A stretch of DNA of 39,151 nt, from contig CAKNIU010000008.1 in NCBI GenBank assembly GCA_930980675.1, positions 1 through 39,151 of the forward strand. Reading direction: 5' to 3'. Source of the DNA: an uncultured Clostridium sp. (lineage in GTDB: Bacteria > Bacillota_A > Clostridia > TANB77 > CAG-508). Under the pieces are notes generated by a model. The model did not search any database. It was given only the letters and a program-made list of their open reading frames with translations, and was not told where the DNA came from. The position numbers were made by a program, and so were the translations under genes. This document shows positions 1-6,301 of this stretch, one piece after another (the stretch's first letter is position 1; every line of letters starts with the position of its first letter).

Positions 1-29
1 TTATTTTGCTTTTTCTATTTATTCGGTCC

Positions 30-143
30 ATTGCTGCTTCGCAGCAATTTAGTACTTTTAGACTAGCCTTTTTTTTGAAAAAAAAATAAGGACTAGTCCG
101 GTAGGAACGACCTTTAGCTTACGCTATAAGACCGTTTCCTACC
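30..143. repeat. Three consecutive imperfect inverted repeats
   Basis: Three hairpin-forming blocks lie in tandem. Positions 30-48 form a 9-bp stem with loop TTC. Positions 61-98 form a long stem with GACTAG pairing CTAGTC around complementary T and A tracts. Positions 100-143 pair GGTAGGAA with TTCCTACC around an inner CTTTAGC/GCTATAAG stem. They are more G+C-rich than the surroundings and no open frame of note covers them. They may be structured RNA downstream of the lectin-domain gene, terminators or dispersed repeats; the sequence does not decide between these. Confidence 0.55.
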
Positions 144-191
144 TAGTTTATTTATTTATTTTTAATTTTGCACTATTTTGAGTATTCTATT

Positions 192-218
192 TGTATTGTC
201 ACTTTAAGTGACAATACA
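192..218. repeat. Perfect 12-bp hairpin/cruciform just downstream of the 229-1473 gene
   Basis: TGTATTGTCACT (192-203) pairs perfectly with AGTGACAATACA (207-218) across the 3-nt loop TTA. It starts 10 nt beyond the stop codon of the minus-strand gene. No T-tract follows on the minus strand, so it is a poor intrinsic terminator. In known diversity-generating retroelements a DNA hairpin just downstream of the variable region promotes retrohoming; the position and small loop fit that role, which is inferred here. Confidence 0.6.
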
Positions 219-228
219 GCTTACAGTG

Positions 229-354
229 CTACGGCATGTAAAGTGTGGCTCGAGAAGAATTGAAGCTGTTCGAATAGCGCGGATAGGTGTAGTGACGGGC
301 TGAAGCTGGACCGTACGAACCGGAATAGACGTAGAAGCCTCCGCGTACAATACG
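229..354 (-). other. Candidate DGR variable region at the 3' end of the FGE/lectin-domain gene
   Basis: From the codon at about 352-354 down to the stop, composition changes sharply. Arginine is written CGT, CGC or CGA rather than AGA, and TCG, CCG, GCC and ACC appear although they are rare elsewhere in the gene. Many codons fit NNY (TTC, TAC, GTC, TAT, TCC, GGT, CAC, ACC, AGC, AAT), as expected when AAY codons of a template are changed at adenines. The last ~30 nt (229-258), encoding SSRATLYMP, would be the invariant IMH-like end. No template repeat or reverse transcriptase is visible in the window, so this is an inference from the target side only. Confidence 0.55.
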
Positions 355-1473
355 GAAGTTAGTAGAGTACGCCTCTTGTGTCCATTCGAAACAATTTCCT
401 GCTAGGTCAAATATTCCATTTGCTTCATATGTTGTGTTTGAACCTGTATCTATTTTAGAACCGCTGCTATAATTTCCCCAACTACTTGAATCTTCATCTA
501 CTTTTGATGTATCTGTTTGAAATTTTGTTGCTTTTAGCCAATCCATTGTTGCATCCCATTGTACTCCATATATCATTGTACTTTTTACATTTTCTTTTCC
601 TGTTACTACATTTTGACATGCTTTATATAAATTATACCAGTTTTGATCTGTTAAAGATGCCCCTGTTTTTTCTCCATTAGCTGTTAATTCATATCTTCCT
701 ATATAAAATCCTTTGTATTTTTTTATGCTTTCACTCATTGCTTTATATTCTGCTACAAAACTTTCTGCCATTGCTTTTGTACTATCAAATCCTAATATAT
801 CATCATAGTATTGTGCATCTATATCATAACTACTCAATACATCTGGCTCACGTGTAACATCGTCTCCACCTTCTGTTTCTTCTACACCTGGTGATCCTGC
901 TGTATATGAGCTTTGGTCTCCGCTTCTTATTGTTAAATTGCTATATACATTTGTTGTTACTTCATTTCCTTCTCCTGAACCTGTTGCCTTTGTATTTAAT
1001 GTTGCTGTTTCGTCTATAAAATAATTTCCTGGATTTGCTACTGGCACCCATACAAATTGGTTCCCTTTAAATGAAGTTGTAGGGTAGTCTACTCCTTTAT
1101 TTGCATCGTTTGGACTATCTGATATAATTAATCCTGTATCTTTTTCTCCTCCGACATAGTAGAATCCGTTTGGAATTGGTACATCTTCATGCCATGTAAT
1201 TCCGCTTCCTCCATTCATATAATCTTCTATGAAGTTTGATGCTTTATCCATTTCTATTTGCTCATTTTGCTCTGCCATTTGCCATGTGTTTGCTGCATTT
1301 TCGGCTCTTCTAAATAATCCATTGTCTCCTACTGTTAGACTTAATGCTACTCCTGCAAGGATTAGAAGGACTATTATTGTGACGACTAACGCTATTAATG
1401 TTATACCTTTTACTTGTTTCTTTAATTTTTTCATTGTAATTTTGTTTTTTCTACCTTTTTCTTTTAATTTCAT
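229..1473 (-). CDS. Prepilin-like protein with C-terminal FGE/C-type-lectin-fold domain
   Basis: A 414-residue protein. The start is the ATG at 1471-1473, 11 nt after an AAAGGAG site; a farther in-frame ATG (1494) overlaps that site. The basic leader ends in a type IV prepilin-like motif, KGITLIALVVT, followed by a hydrophobic helix and then LTVGDNGLFRRAE. Position 5 after the Gly is Ala, not the usual Glu. The C-terminal half has FGE-sulfatase-family signatures (GFYIGRYE, YGVQWDATMDW, GIFDLAGNCFEWTQEA, FRIVRGG), but the formylglycine-generating cysteines are not recognisable, so a ligand-binding lectin-like fold is more likely than an enzyme. The 3' end looks like a DGR variable region. Role inferred: a membrane- or pilus-anchored display protein. 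Confidence 0.75.
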   Translation of the reverse strand: MKLKEKGRKNKITMKKLKKQVKGITLIALVVTIIVLLILAGVALSLTVGDNGLFRRAENAANTWQMAEQNEQIEMDKASNFIEDYMNGGSGITWHEDVPIPNGFYYVGGEKDTGLIISDSPNDANKGVDYPTTSFKGNQFVWVPVANPGNYFIDETATLNTKATGSGEGNEVTTNVYSNLTIRSGDQSSYTAGSPGVEETEGGDDVTREPDVLSSYDIDAQYYDDILGFDSTKAMAESFVAEYKAMSESIKKYKGFYIGRYELTANGEKTGASLTDQNWYNLYKACQNVVTGKENVKSTMIYGVQWDATMDWLKATKFQTDTSKVDEDSSSWGNYSSGSKIDTGSNTTYEANGIFDLAGNCFEWTQEAYSTNFRIVRGGFYVYSGSYGPASARHYTYPRYSNSFNSSRATLYMP

Positions 1474-1529
1474 CTGTTTAATTTCTCCTTTCATTTGTTA
1501 GTTATTATGTCCAAATACTTTACTTTTAT

Positions 1530-1558
1530 GTTATATCATAAAGAAAATTATTTTGCAA
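1530..1558 (-). promoter_or_regulatory. Sigma-A-type promoter for the 229-1473 gene
   Basis: On the minus strand TTGCAA (1553-1558) and TATAAC (1530-1535) are separated by 17 bp, about 55 nt upstream of the chosen start codon. The gene is thus its own transcription unit. Confidence 0.55.
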
Positions 1559-1600
1559 TCGTTTTCGCTTGCTTTTTGTTCGATTTCTTTATTTCACAAC

Positions 1601-1651
1601 AAAAAGCTATACTAATTAGACTTTTTAAATACGTCTAAAAAGCATAGCTTT
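1601..1651 (-). terminator. Likely intrinsic terminator downstream of the S1-domain gene
   Basis: On the minus strand AAAGCTAT (1644-1651) pairs with ATAGCTTT (1603-1610), with further complementarity inside the loop, and is followed by a short T run. It lies about 190 nt past the S1-domain gene, so it could also insulate the downstream promoter. The 1495-1838 gap otherwise holds that promoter, a TA tract and one copy of a GGACGGT-type motif. Confidence 0.4.
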
Positions 1652-1691
1652 ATCTCTATGTTTACATATTTCTATTTTATTAAATCTTACG

Positions 1692-1712
1692 ATATATATA
1701 TATATATATATA
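1692..1712. repeat. AT dinucleotide tract
   Basis: Uninterrupted alternating A/T over 21 nt in the intergenic region. It is a simple repeat that could vary in length; nothing shows it to be functional. Confidence 0.8.
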
Positions 1713-1815
1713 CAGCCTCAAGGCTTTCAGCGATTTTTGTCATCTGTTTGATCTCCTTTGTTTTTCTTTATTTTATCATATGACTATTTAATTTTCAATT
1801 AGTATTTTTATTTTA

Positions 1816-1830
1816 GGACCGTCCCCCAAC
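1816..1830. repeat. GGACCGTCCCC-type dispersed motif, copy 1
   Basis: The minus strand reads GTTGGGGGACGGTCC, 8 nt past the S1-domain stop codon. A near-copy in opposite orientation lies at 20161-20175, also just past a stop codon. Both are intergenic and G-rich in very A+T-rich DNA. Confidence 0.5.
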
Positions 1831-1838
1831 TGAAAAAA

Positions 1839-2354
1839 TTATATAATTTTTAGTTTAACTTTATGCTTTTCAGGAATGATTTTTTTCACTAGCACAGCAA
1901 CTTTATCCCCAAAGTTGTAATTAGGTTTATATTCACTCATTCCAACAAGGTTTGGCTTTAGTTCTATAAATATTCCTTTATTGCCTTTTGCAGTTTCACG
2001 TATTGTTCCCTGTAATTCTTGACCTACTCTTATGTCCTTTATATTATCTTGCCAAGTTCCAAGAATTTCTTTGTAACTCAAATTAAACTTTTTTGCCCCA
2101 TTATCTATAGATTTAACTATTACTGGTATTTTTTGTCCAATATGCAATCTTTCTTCTGGTGATTTTATTCTTGCAACAGATATATCTTCTATGTGCAATA
2201 GTCCTACTGCACCACCTTCAATCTTTACAAATGCACCATATGGTTTTATGTTTATGACTGTGCCATAGACTTTTTGACCAACTTCTAGTTCATTAAACGA
2301 ATTTTCCTTTGTTTTTTTATATTCTGATTCTAAATCAAATTTTTTATAAATCAT
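1839..2354 (-). CDS. Two-S1-domain RNA-binding protein
   Basis: A 171-residue cytoplasmic protein. Residues about 22-97 form a canonical S1 (OB-fold) repeat: VGQKVYGTVINIKPYGAFV, then GLLHIEDIS and IGQKIPVIVKSID. A second, more divergent S1-like repeat covers about 107-171 (VGQELQGTIRE, then FGDKVAVLVKKI). It is far shorter than ribosomal protein S1 (usually four to six repeats), so it is better called an S1-domain protein than RpsA. S1 repeats bind single-stranded RNA. The ATG at 2354 follows an AGAGGA site. It lies downstream of two rRNA pseudouridine synthase genes on the same strand, which suggests a role in RNA or ribosome metabolism; the exact function is unknown. Confidence 0.8.
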   Translation of the reverse strand: MIYKKFDLESEYKKTKENSFNELEVGQKVYGTVINIKPYGAFVKIEGGAVGLLHIEDISVARIKSPEERLHIGQKIPVIVKSIDNGAKKFNLSYKEILGTWQDNIKDIRVGQELQGTIRETAKGNKGIFIELKPNLVGMSEYKPNYNFGDKVAVLVKKIIPEKHKVKLKII

Positions 2355-2429
2355 TTTTTATTCCTCTTTTGTACTAAATTTATTAATTAATCTTCTGTAA
2401 TTAATTTATTGTTGCCTCAATAGTAAAAT

Positions 2430-3179
2430 TTAACTATGAATAGTATTATTTGCATTTAAAATTTCTTCTACTTCATTTTGTGTTAAATATCTCCATTTGC
2501 CTAGTCTTAAATCTTTTACACTTAAATTTGCTATTTTGCTTCTATGCAAAGCTAATACTTTTCTTCCTATTGCTTCGCACATTTTTCTTATTTCTCTGTT
2601 TTTGCCTTCATGAATTGTTATTTGTATTCTTGATAAGTTCTTTTCTTCATCTATTTTGAGTATTTTTACTTTTGCCCTTTTTGTTGTATAGTTTTCACCT
2701 TCCACTTCAATTTGCACGCCATTTTGTAATTTTGTAACGTCTTCATTTGTGACTTTTCCTATTACAGTTACATTGTATGTTTTTTCAATTTCATTGCTTG
2801 GATGTGTTATTTTATTTATGAACTCCCCATCATTGCTTAAAAGCAATGCACCTGACGTATACATATCTAACCTTCCTACTGGTACTACTCTTTCTTTTAC
2901 GTCTTTTACTAAATCTAGCACAGAGTCTCTATTAAATTGGTCTTTTACTGTTGTAACATAGCCTATTGGCTTATTTAATAGTATGTATACTTTTTTTGTA
3001 ACTTTTTTTACTTTTTGTCCATTATATTCAACTATGTCTATTTCTGGATTTACTTTTGTTCCAAGTTCTGTTACAACTTTGCCATTTACTTTTACTAGTC
3101 CTTGCTCTATTAATTCTTCACATTTTCTTCTTGATGCTATTCCACTTTCTGCAAGAAATTTTTGCAAACGTTCTTTCAT
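2430..3179 (-). CDS. rluB: RsuA/RluB-family pseudouridine synthase
   Basis: A 249-residue enzyme that isomerises uridine to pseudouridine in rRNA; RluB members modify 23S rRNA in the peptidyl-transferase region. The N-terminal S4 RNA-binding domain (about 1-48, MKERLQKFLAESGIASRRKCE) precedes the catalytic domain. The catalytic motif VGRLDMYTSGALLLSNDG places the nucleophile at Asp105, and EGKNREIRKMCEAIG is the usual C-terminal signature. Length and order are normal for the family. The RsuA (16S) and RluB/E/F (23S) subgroups are hard to separate by eye; the position near rluD and the length favour RluB. The start has an AAAGGAT site about 13 nt upstream. A MITE-like element separates it from the upstream rluD-like gene. 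Confidence 0.88.
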   Translation of the reverse strand: MKERLQKFLAESGIASRRKCEELIEQGLVKVNGKVVTELGTKVNPEIDIVEYNGQKVKKVTKKVYILLNKPIGYVTTVKDQFNRDSVLDLVKDVKERVVPVGRLDMYTSGALLLSNDGEFINKITHPSNEIEKTYNVTVIGKVTNEDVTKLQNGVQIEVEGENYTTKRAKVKILKIDEEKNLSRIQITIHEGKNREIRKMCEAIGRKVLALHRSKIANLSVKDLRLGKWRYLTQNEVEEILNANNTIHS

Positions 3180-3214
3180 TATTTACCATTATCCTTTCTA
3201 AAATCTTAAATCTA

Positions 3215-3337
3215 GTTGGAAAAGAATTGTGCTTTTGGAGAGGTAATGCAAGTAAGAAAACCGGAGGCGTGCTTTTCTGCACGGTGAGGCTTTTCGCAGT
3301 GCCGTTAAACGACGCCAAAACGCAATTATTTTTCAAC
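3215..3337. mobile_element. MITE-like element with ~23-bp terminal inverted repeats
   Basis: The arms 3215-3238 (starting GTTGGAAAAG) and 3315-3337 (ending TTTTTCAAC) are inverted copies with a few mismatches or G-U pairs. They enclose ~76 bp that is clearly more G+C-rich than the flanks and contains smaller hairpins such as GTGC/GCAC. No transposase is present. The right arm overlaps the end of the rluD-like gene and supplies its last codons and stop (3326-3328). This shape fits a miniature inverted-repeat element; a structured RNA is the alternative. A 74-codon frame over it on the minus strand is probably fortuitous. Confidence 0.6.
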
Positions 3338-4252
3338 TTCACCTTTCACTTTTCTTAAAACTTCTTTAAAATACTCTGGTAAAGGGGCTTCAAAATGCAT
3401 TGGTTTTCCCGTAATAGGATGCACAAAGTCTAATGAAGTGCTATGTAGCATTTGGCCATGTACATTAAATTCATTTTTACCATTTGAATATACTTCATCT
3501 CCAACTACCGGATACCCTATTTCTGACATATGTACCCTTATTTGATGGGTTCTTCCTGTATCTATTTTAACACTAATTAAAGTATATTTGTCATATCTTT
3601 TTAAAACTTTTATGTGAGTAATTGCTTCTTTTCCATCTTTTCTTACAGCCATCTTCTTTCTATCAGTTTTGTTCCTGCCTATTGGCATATTTATTGTGGC
3701 TGTATCTTCTGGTATAACTCCCTTTACTAGTGCTGTATAGATTTTTTTTACTTTTCTATCCTGTATTTGTTTACTTAAGTTTATATGTGCTTTATCATTT
3801 TTGGCAATAATAATTAAGCCTGATGTGTCTTTATCTAGCCTATGCACTATTCCCGGTCTTATTTCTCCTCCTATGCCTGACAAACTTCCTTTGCAATGAT
3901 TTAAAACAGCATTCACTAAAGTTCCATCTGGATTGCCATTACCTGGGTGCACTACCATTCCTTTTGGTTTATTTATAACTATTATATCATCATCTTCGTA
4001 TATTATATTCAAAGGAATATCTTGTGCTTTAAGACCTACTTCTTTAGGCTCTTGTATTGTTATTTGAATAATATCTGCCAATTTAGTTTTATATGAAGTT
4101 TTTGGTATTTTATCATTTACTAACACTTGTCCATTTTCAATCATTTTTTGTGCCATACTTCTAGACAAGTCTAAATCAAGGCTTGCTACATATGCATCAA
4201 GCCTTTGATTTATGTTTTGTTCAGTTATTTGTAATGTTTTGTTATTAGCCAT
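3326..4252 (-). CDS. rluD: RluD/RluA-family 23S rRNA pseudouridine synthase
   Basis: A 308-residue enzyme. The start is the ATG at 4252, placed behind AGAGAGG; an upstream in-frame start at 4285 has no good site and would add a non-conserved leader. The N-terminal S4 domain (about 14-60) precedes the RluA-type catalytic domain. The motif GIVHRLDKDTSGL puts the catalytic Asp at residue 140, and GRTHQIRVHMSEIGYPVVGDEVY is present in order (residues about 236-260). RluD-type enzymes modify helix 69 of 23S rRNA, but paralogue specificity cannot be proven from sequence. The last residues (VEK) and the stop codon lie inside the arm of an inverted-repeat element, so the native C-terminus may have been altered slightly by insertion. 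Confidence 0.85.
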   Translation of the reverse strand: MANNKTLQITEQNINQRLDAYVASLDLDLSRSMAQKMIENGQVLVNDKIPKTSYKTKLADIIQITIQEPKEVGLKAQDIPLNIIYEDDDIIVINKPKGMVVHPGNGNPDGTLVNAVLNHCKGSLSGIGGEIRPGIVHRLDKDTSGLIIIAKNDKAHINLSKQIQDRKVKKIYTALVKGVIPEDTATINMPIGRNKTDRKKMAVRKDGKEAITHIKVLKRYDKYTLISVKIDTGRTHQIRVHMSEIGYPVVGDEVYSNGKNEFNVHGQMLHSTSLDFVHPITGKPMHFEAPLPEYFKEVLRKVKGEVEK

Positions 4253-4329
4253 TTTTCCTCTCTTTTTATTTAACAATATAATCACTTTGCAAGTAATTGT
4301 TTTGCTTAAGTTTCAATATAATTTCTAAT

Positions 4330-6135
4330 TTATTCATTTTCTCTTTCATAAATTATAAAATTATCATCTTTATAAATTTGTTTGTACCCATCATCACGAG
4401 AAAGTAACATATTTAATTTTGTATTTGTTTTTGTCATTACATGAGTAATATCGTATTCGTTAAACTTTGTATCATAATATGTTGCAATACTTGATATATT
4501 CATAAAGTCTGAGAATATATCTTGACCATGGTATTTTCCATCGTCTCCCTTTTCTCCGTTAAATTCAGGTGTATATAAGTCACATCTAGAGTCTATAAAT
4601 ACTGGTATGTCTTCTAGCAATAAATAGCTTCCGTAATTGTATTCATTAAACATTCTTATATTTTTGTAATCTAAATTTTCTTTTATCCACTCTGCTGCCT
4701 CTACAGGATAGGAAGACGAGTTTATATATGGTGCATTTTGTTGAGGAACATACATAAAGTAGCTTAAAGCAAATATGAATAATATTGTAAGTATTTCTCC
4801 TATTGTAGAAGTCATAAAGTTCATAACTTCTTTTGTGCCTTTTTTATCATATTTTTCTATTAGCTCTGTAATTATTTTTGCAAGAACCATACCTCCAAAT
4901 AATACGAGCATCGAAATTTGTCTTCTACTCATTAGAGCAAGTAATGTAAGTCCAGCTAAGAAAAACAAGTCTCTTAATTTAATTTTTGTATCTGTAAATA
5001 TTAATAAAGCAATAGTTAATGTTAAGCAAAACAATATCGATTTACTGTCTATTAATGTTAAAGGTAAGTGCTCGCTTATACTTGCGGTTGTATTGCCTTG
5101 CATTATTCTTAAAGTATAAGTGTATGGCATATCTCCTATTGGAGTTAAAAGTCCTGTAAATAAACAAATAAACATTATTAATATTAGCCATTTTACTCTA
5201 TCTATTTTTTCTATTCTTAATTTGAATGGTCTTTTTCTCTTTTCTTCTCTTTTTGCAATTGTTGTTTCAAATTTTGAATTGTTTTCTTCTTGTTTTTTAG
5301 TTAGCTCTACTAACTTTGCTTGATACTTAGTAACATCATCTTTTTTAGATGCTTTTTTTAGTATGTTGTTTGCCTTTTTTATTCGTAAGTTTAATCCCCA
5401 TTTATATAAGTTATGTATTACGTTAGCGCCAATAATTATTCTTAATACATATTCGCCTATATATGGTAAGAAGAGTACAAAGTAGAAAGGCCATACTGCT
5501 GAATGTATATTTGCTATTAGTATAGGTATTATTACTAGACCTATTGCATATCGCTTTTTACCACTTTCTAGAAATTTTTCAATAAATAAAATTGTTAGTA
5601 CAAATAATATGAATGTTACTAATTGTGCCCTTGCAGCTACATAGTCACGCATTAAATACATTTGCCCTAGAGCTATAATGAGTGATACTAAAGAGTTTTT
5701 GGTTATCTTTTTTAATGTAAAATACAATAAGATTCCTAATGTAGCAGATAAAATCATTGTGGATACATATATGCCAGTCCATCCTCCTAAATAATCAAAT
5801 ATGAGTGATATGATAACATCATATAGCCAATGTGGATACGTGTATGGTAAATCATTAAATGAATAATGGTCTTGTCCATCTATGCCCCACTCTCTTATTC
5901 CCTGACCTACTTTAACTGTGTAAAATGTATCATTTTGTAATAGCTTAGGTGTTAATGCTATACAAAATATTGCAATGCAAAAAAATGCTAAAATGTTGAA
6001 TGCTATATTTAAAAGTTTTTTGTCTTTGTCAGTCATCTGCTTTTTTTTCTTATTTGTTTTTTTATCAGCTAACACAGTTTTGATTGAATTATTATTGTTT
6101 TTTTGAGTTGTTTCTTTTGGTCCTTTTTCCTTCAT
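4330..6135 (-). CDS. Polytopic membrane protein, GT-C glycosyltransferase-like
   Basis: About 601 residues from the ATG at 6133-6135; an in-frame TTG at 6159 is an alternative. A Lys/Asn-rich cytoplasmic N-terminus leads into roughly ten or more membrane segments. The first outside loop carries the DTFYTVKVGQ and YPHWLYD features seen in GT-C-fold proteins that use lipid-linked sugars. A charged, coiled-coil-like loop of ~60 residues (around 250-310) interrupts the membrane part. The extracytoplasmic tail has NEYNYGSYLL and PVFIDSRCDLY, typical of uncharacterised members. Likely a membrane glycosyltransferase of unknown substrate. It lies downstream of leuS. The SD site (6181-6187) is separated from the start by a hairpin. 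Confidence 0.6.
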   Translation of the reverse strand: MKEKGPKETTQKNNNNSIKTVLADKKTNKKKKQMTDKDKKLLNIAFNILAFFCIAIFCIALTPKLLQNDTFYTVKVGQGIREWGIDGQDHYSFNDLPYTYPHWLYDVIISLIFDYLGGWTGIYVSTMILSATLGILLYFTLKKITKNSLVSLIIALGQMYLMRDYVAARAQLVTFILFVLTILFIEKFLESGKKRYAIGLVIIPILIANIHSAVWPFYFVLFLPYIGEYVLRIIIGANVIHNLYKWGLNLRIKKANNILKKASKKDDVTKYQAKLVELTKKQEENNSKFETTIAKREEKRKRPFKLRIEKIDRVKWLILIMFICLFTGLLTPIGDMPYTYTLRIMQGNTTASISEHLPLTLIDSKSILFCLTLTIALLIFTDTKIKLRDLFFLAGLTLLALMSRRQISMLVLFGGMVLAKIITELIEKYDKKGTKEVMNFMTSTIGEILTILFIFALSYFMYVPQQNAPYINSSSYPVEAAEWIKENLDYKNIRMFNEYNYGSYLLLEDIPVFIDSRCDLYTPEFNGEKGDDGKYHGQDIFSDFMNISSIATYYDTKFNEYDITHVMTKTNTKLNMLLSRDDGYKQIYKDDNFIIYERENE

Positions 6136-6146
6136 TTTAATAATTG

Positions 6147-6175
6147 ATATAATATACAAAATGTATATATTATAT
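6147..6175 (-). promoter_or_regulatory. Hairpin between SD and start of the GT-C-like gene
   Basis: On the minus strand an AAGGAGA site (6181-6187) is followed after 5 nt by an A/T-rich stem (6162-6175 pairing 6147-6158, loop AAA, 2-nt bulge). The first ATG (6133-6135) follows 11 nt later. No other SD precedes that ATG. Folding would shorten the effective spacing from ~45 to ~16 nt. Confidence 0.4.
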
Positions 6176-6226
6176 GATATTCTCCTTATAATAATTTAGG
6201 TTTTGGCTTACCTATAACCATTTATA

Positions 6227-6259
6227 TTTATGTAGCTAAACTTATGCTAGCTACATAAA
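6227..6259. terminator. 11-bp perfect hairpin downstream of leuS
   Basis: TTTATGTAGCT (6227-6237) pairs with AGCTACATAAA (6249-6259) across an 11-nt loop, 42 nt past the leuS stop codon. There is no clear T-tract on the minus strand, so it may be a weak terminator or a 3'-end stabiliser. Confidence 0.4.
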
Positions 6260-6301
6260 ATATAATTTTAAATTTTAATTCCACAAAATTAATAAATCTG
6301 C

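Noticed and set aside
229..1473. Formylglycine-generating or sulfatase-modifying enzyme activity
   Set aside because: The domain fold is similar, but the catalytic cysteines are not recognisable and the 3' end looks like a binding-site variable region.
3118..3342. A 74-codon minus-strand gene over the inverted-repeat element
   Set aside because: It overlaps both element arms and the start of the rluB-like gene in another frame, lacks a good SD, and resembles translation of a structured repeat.
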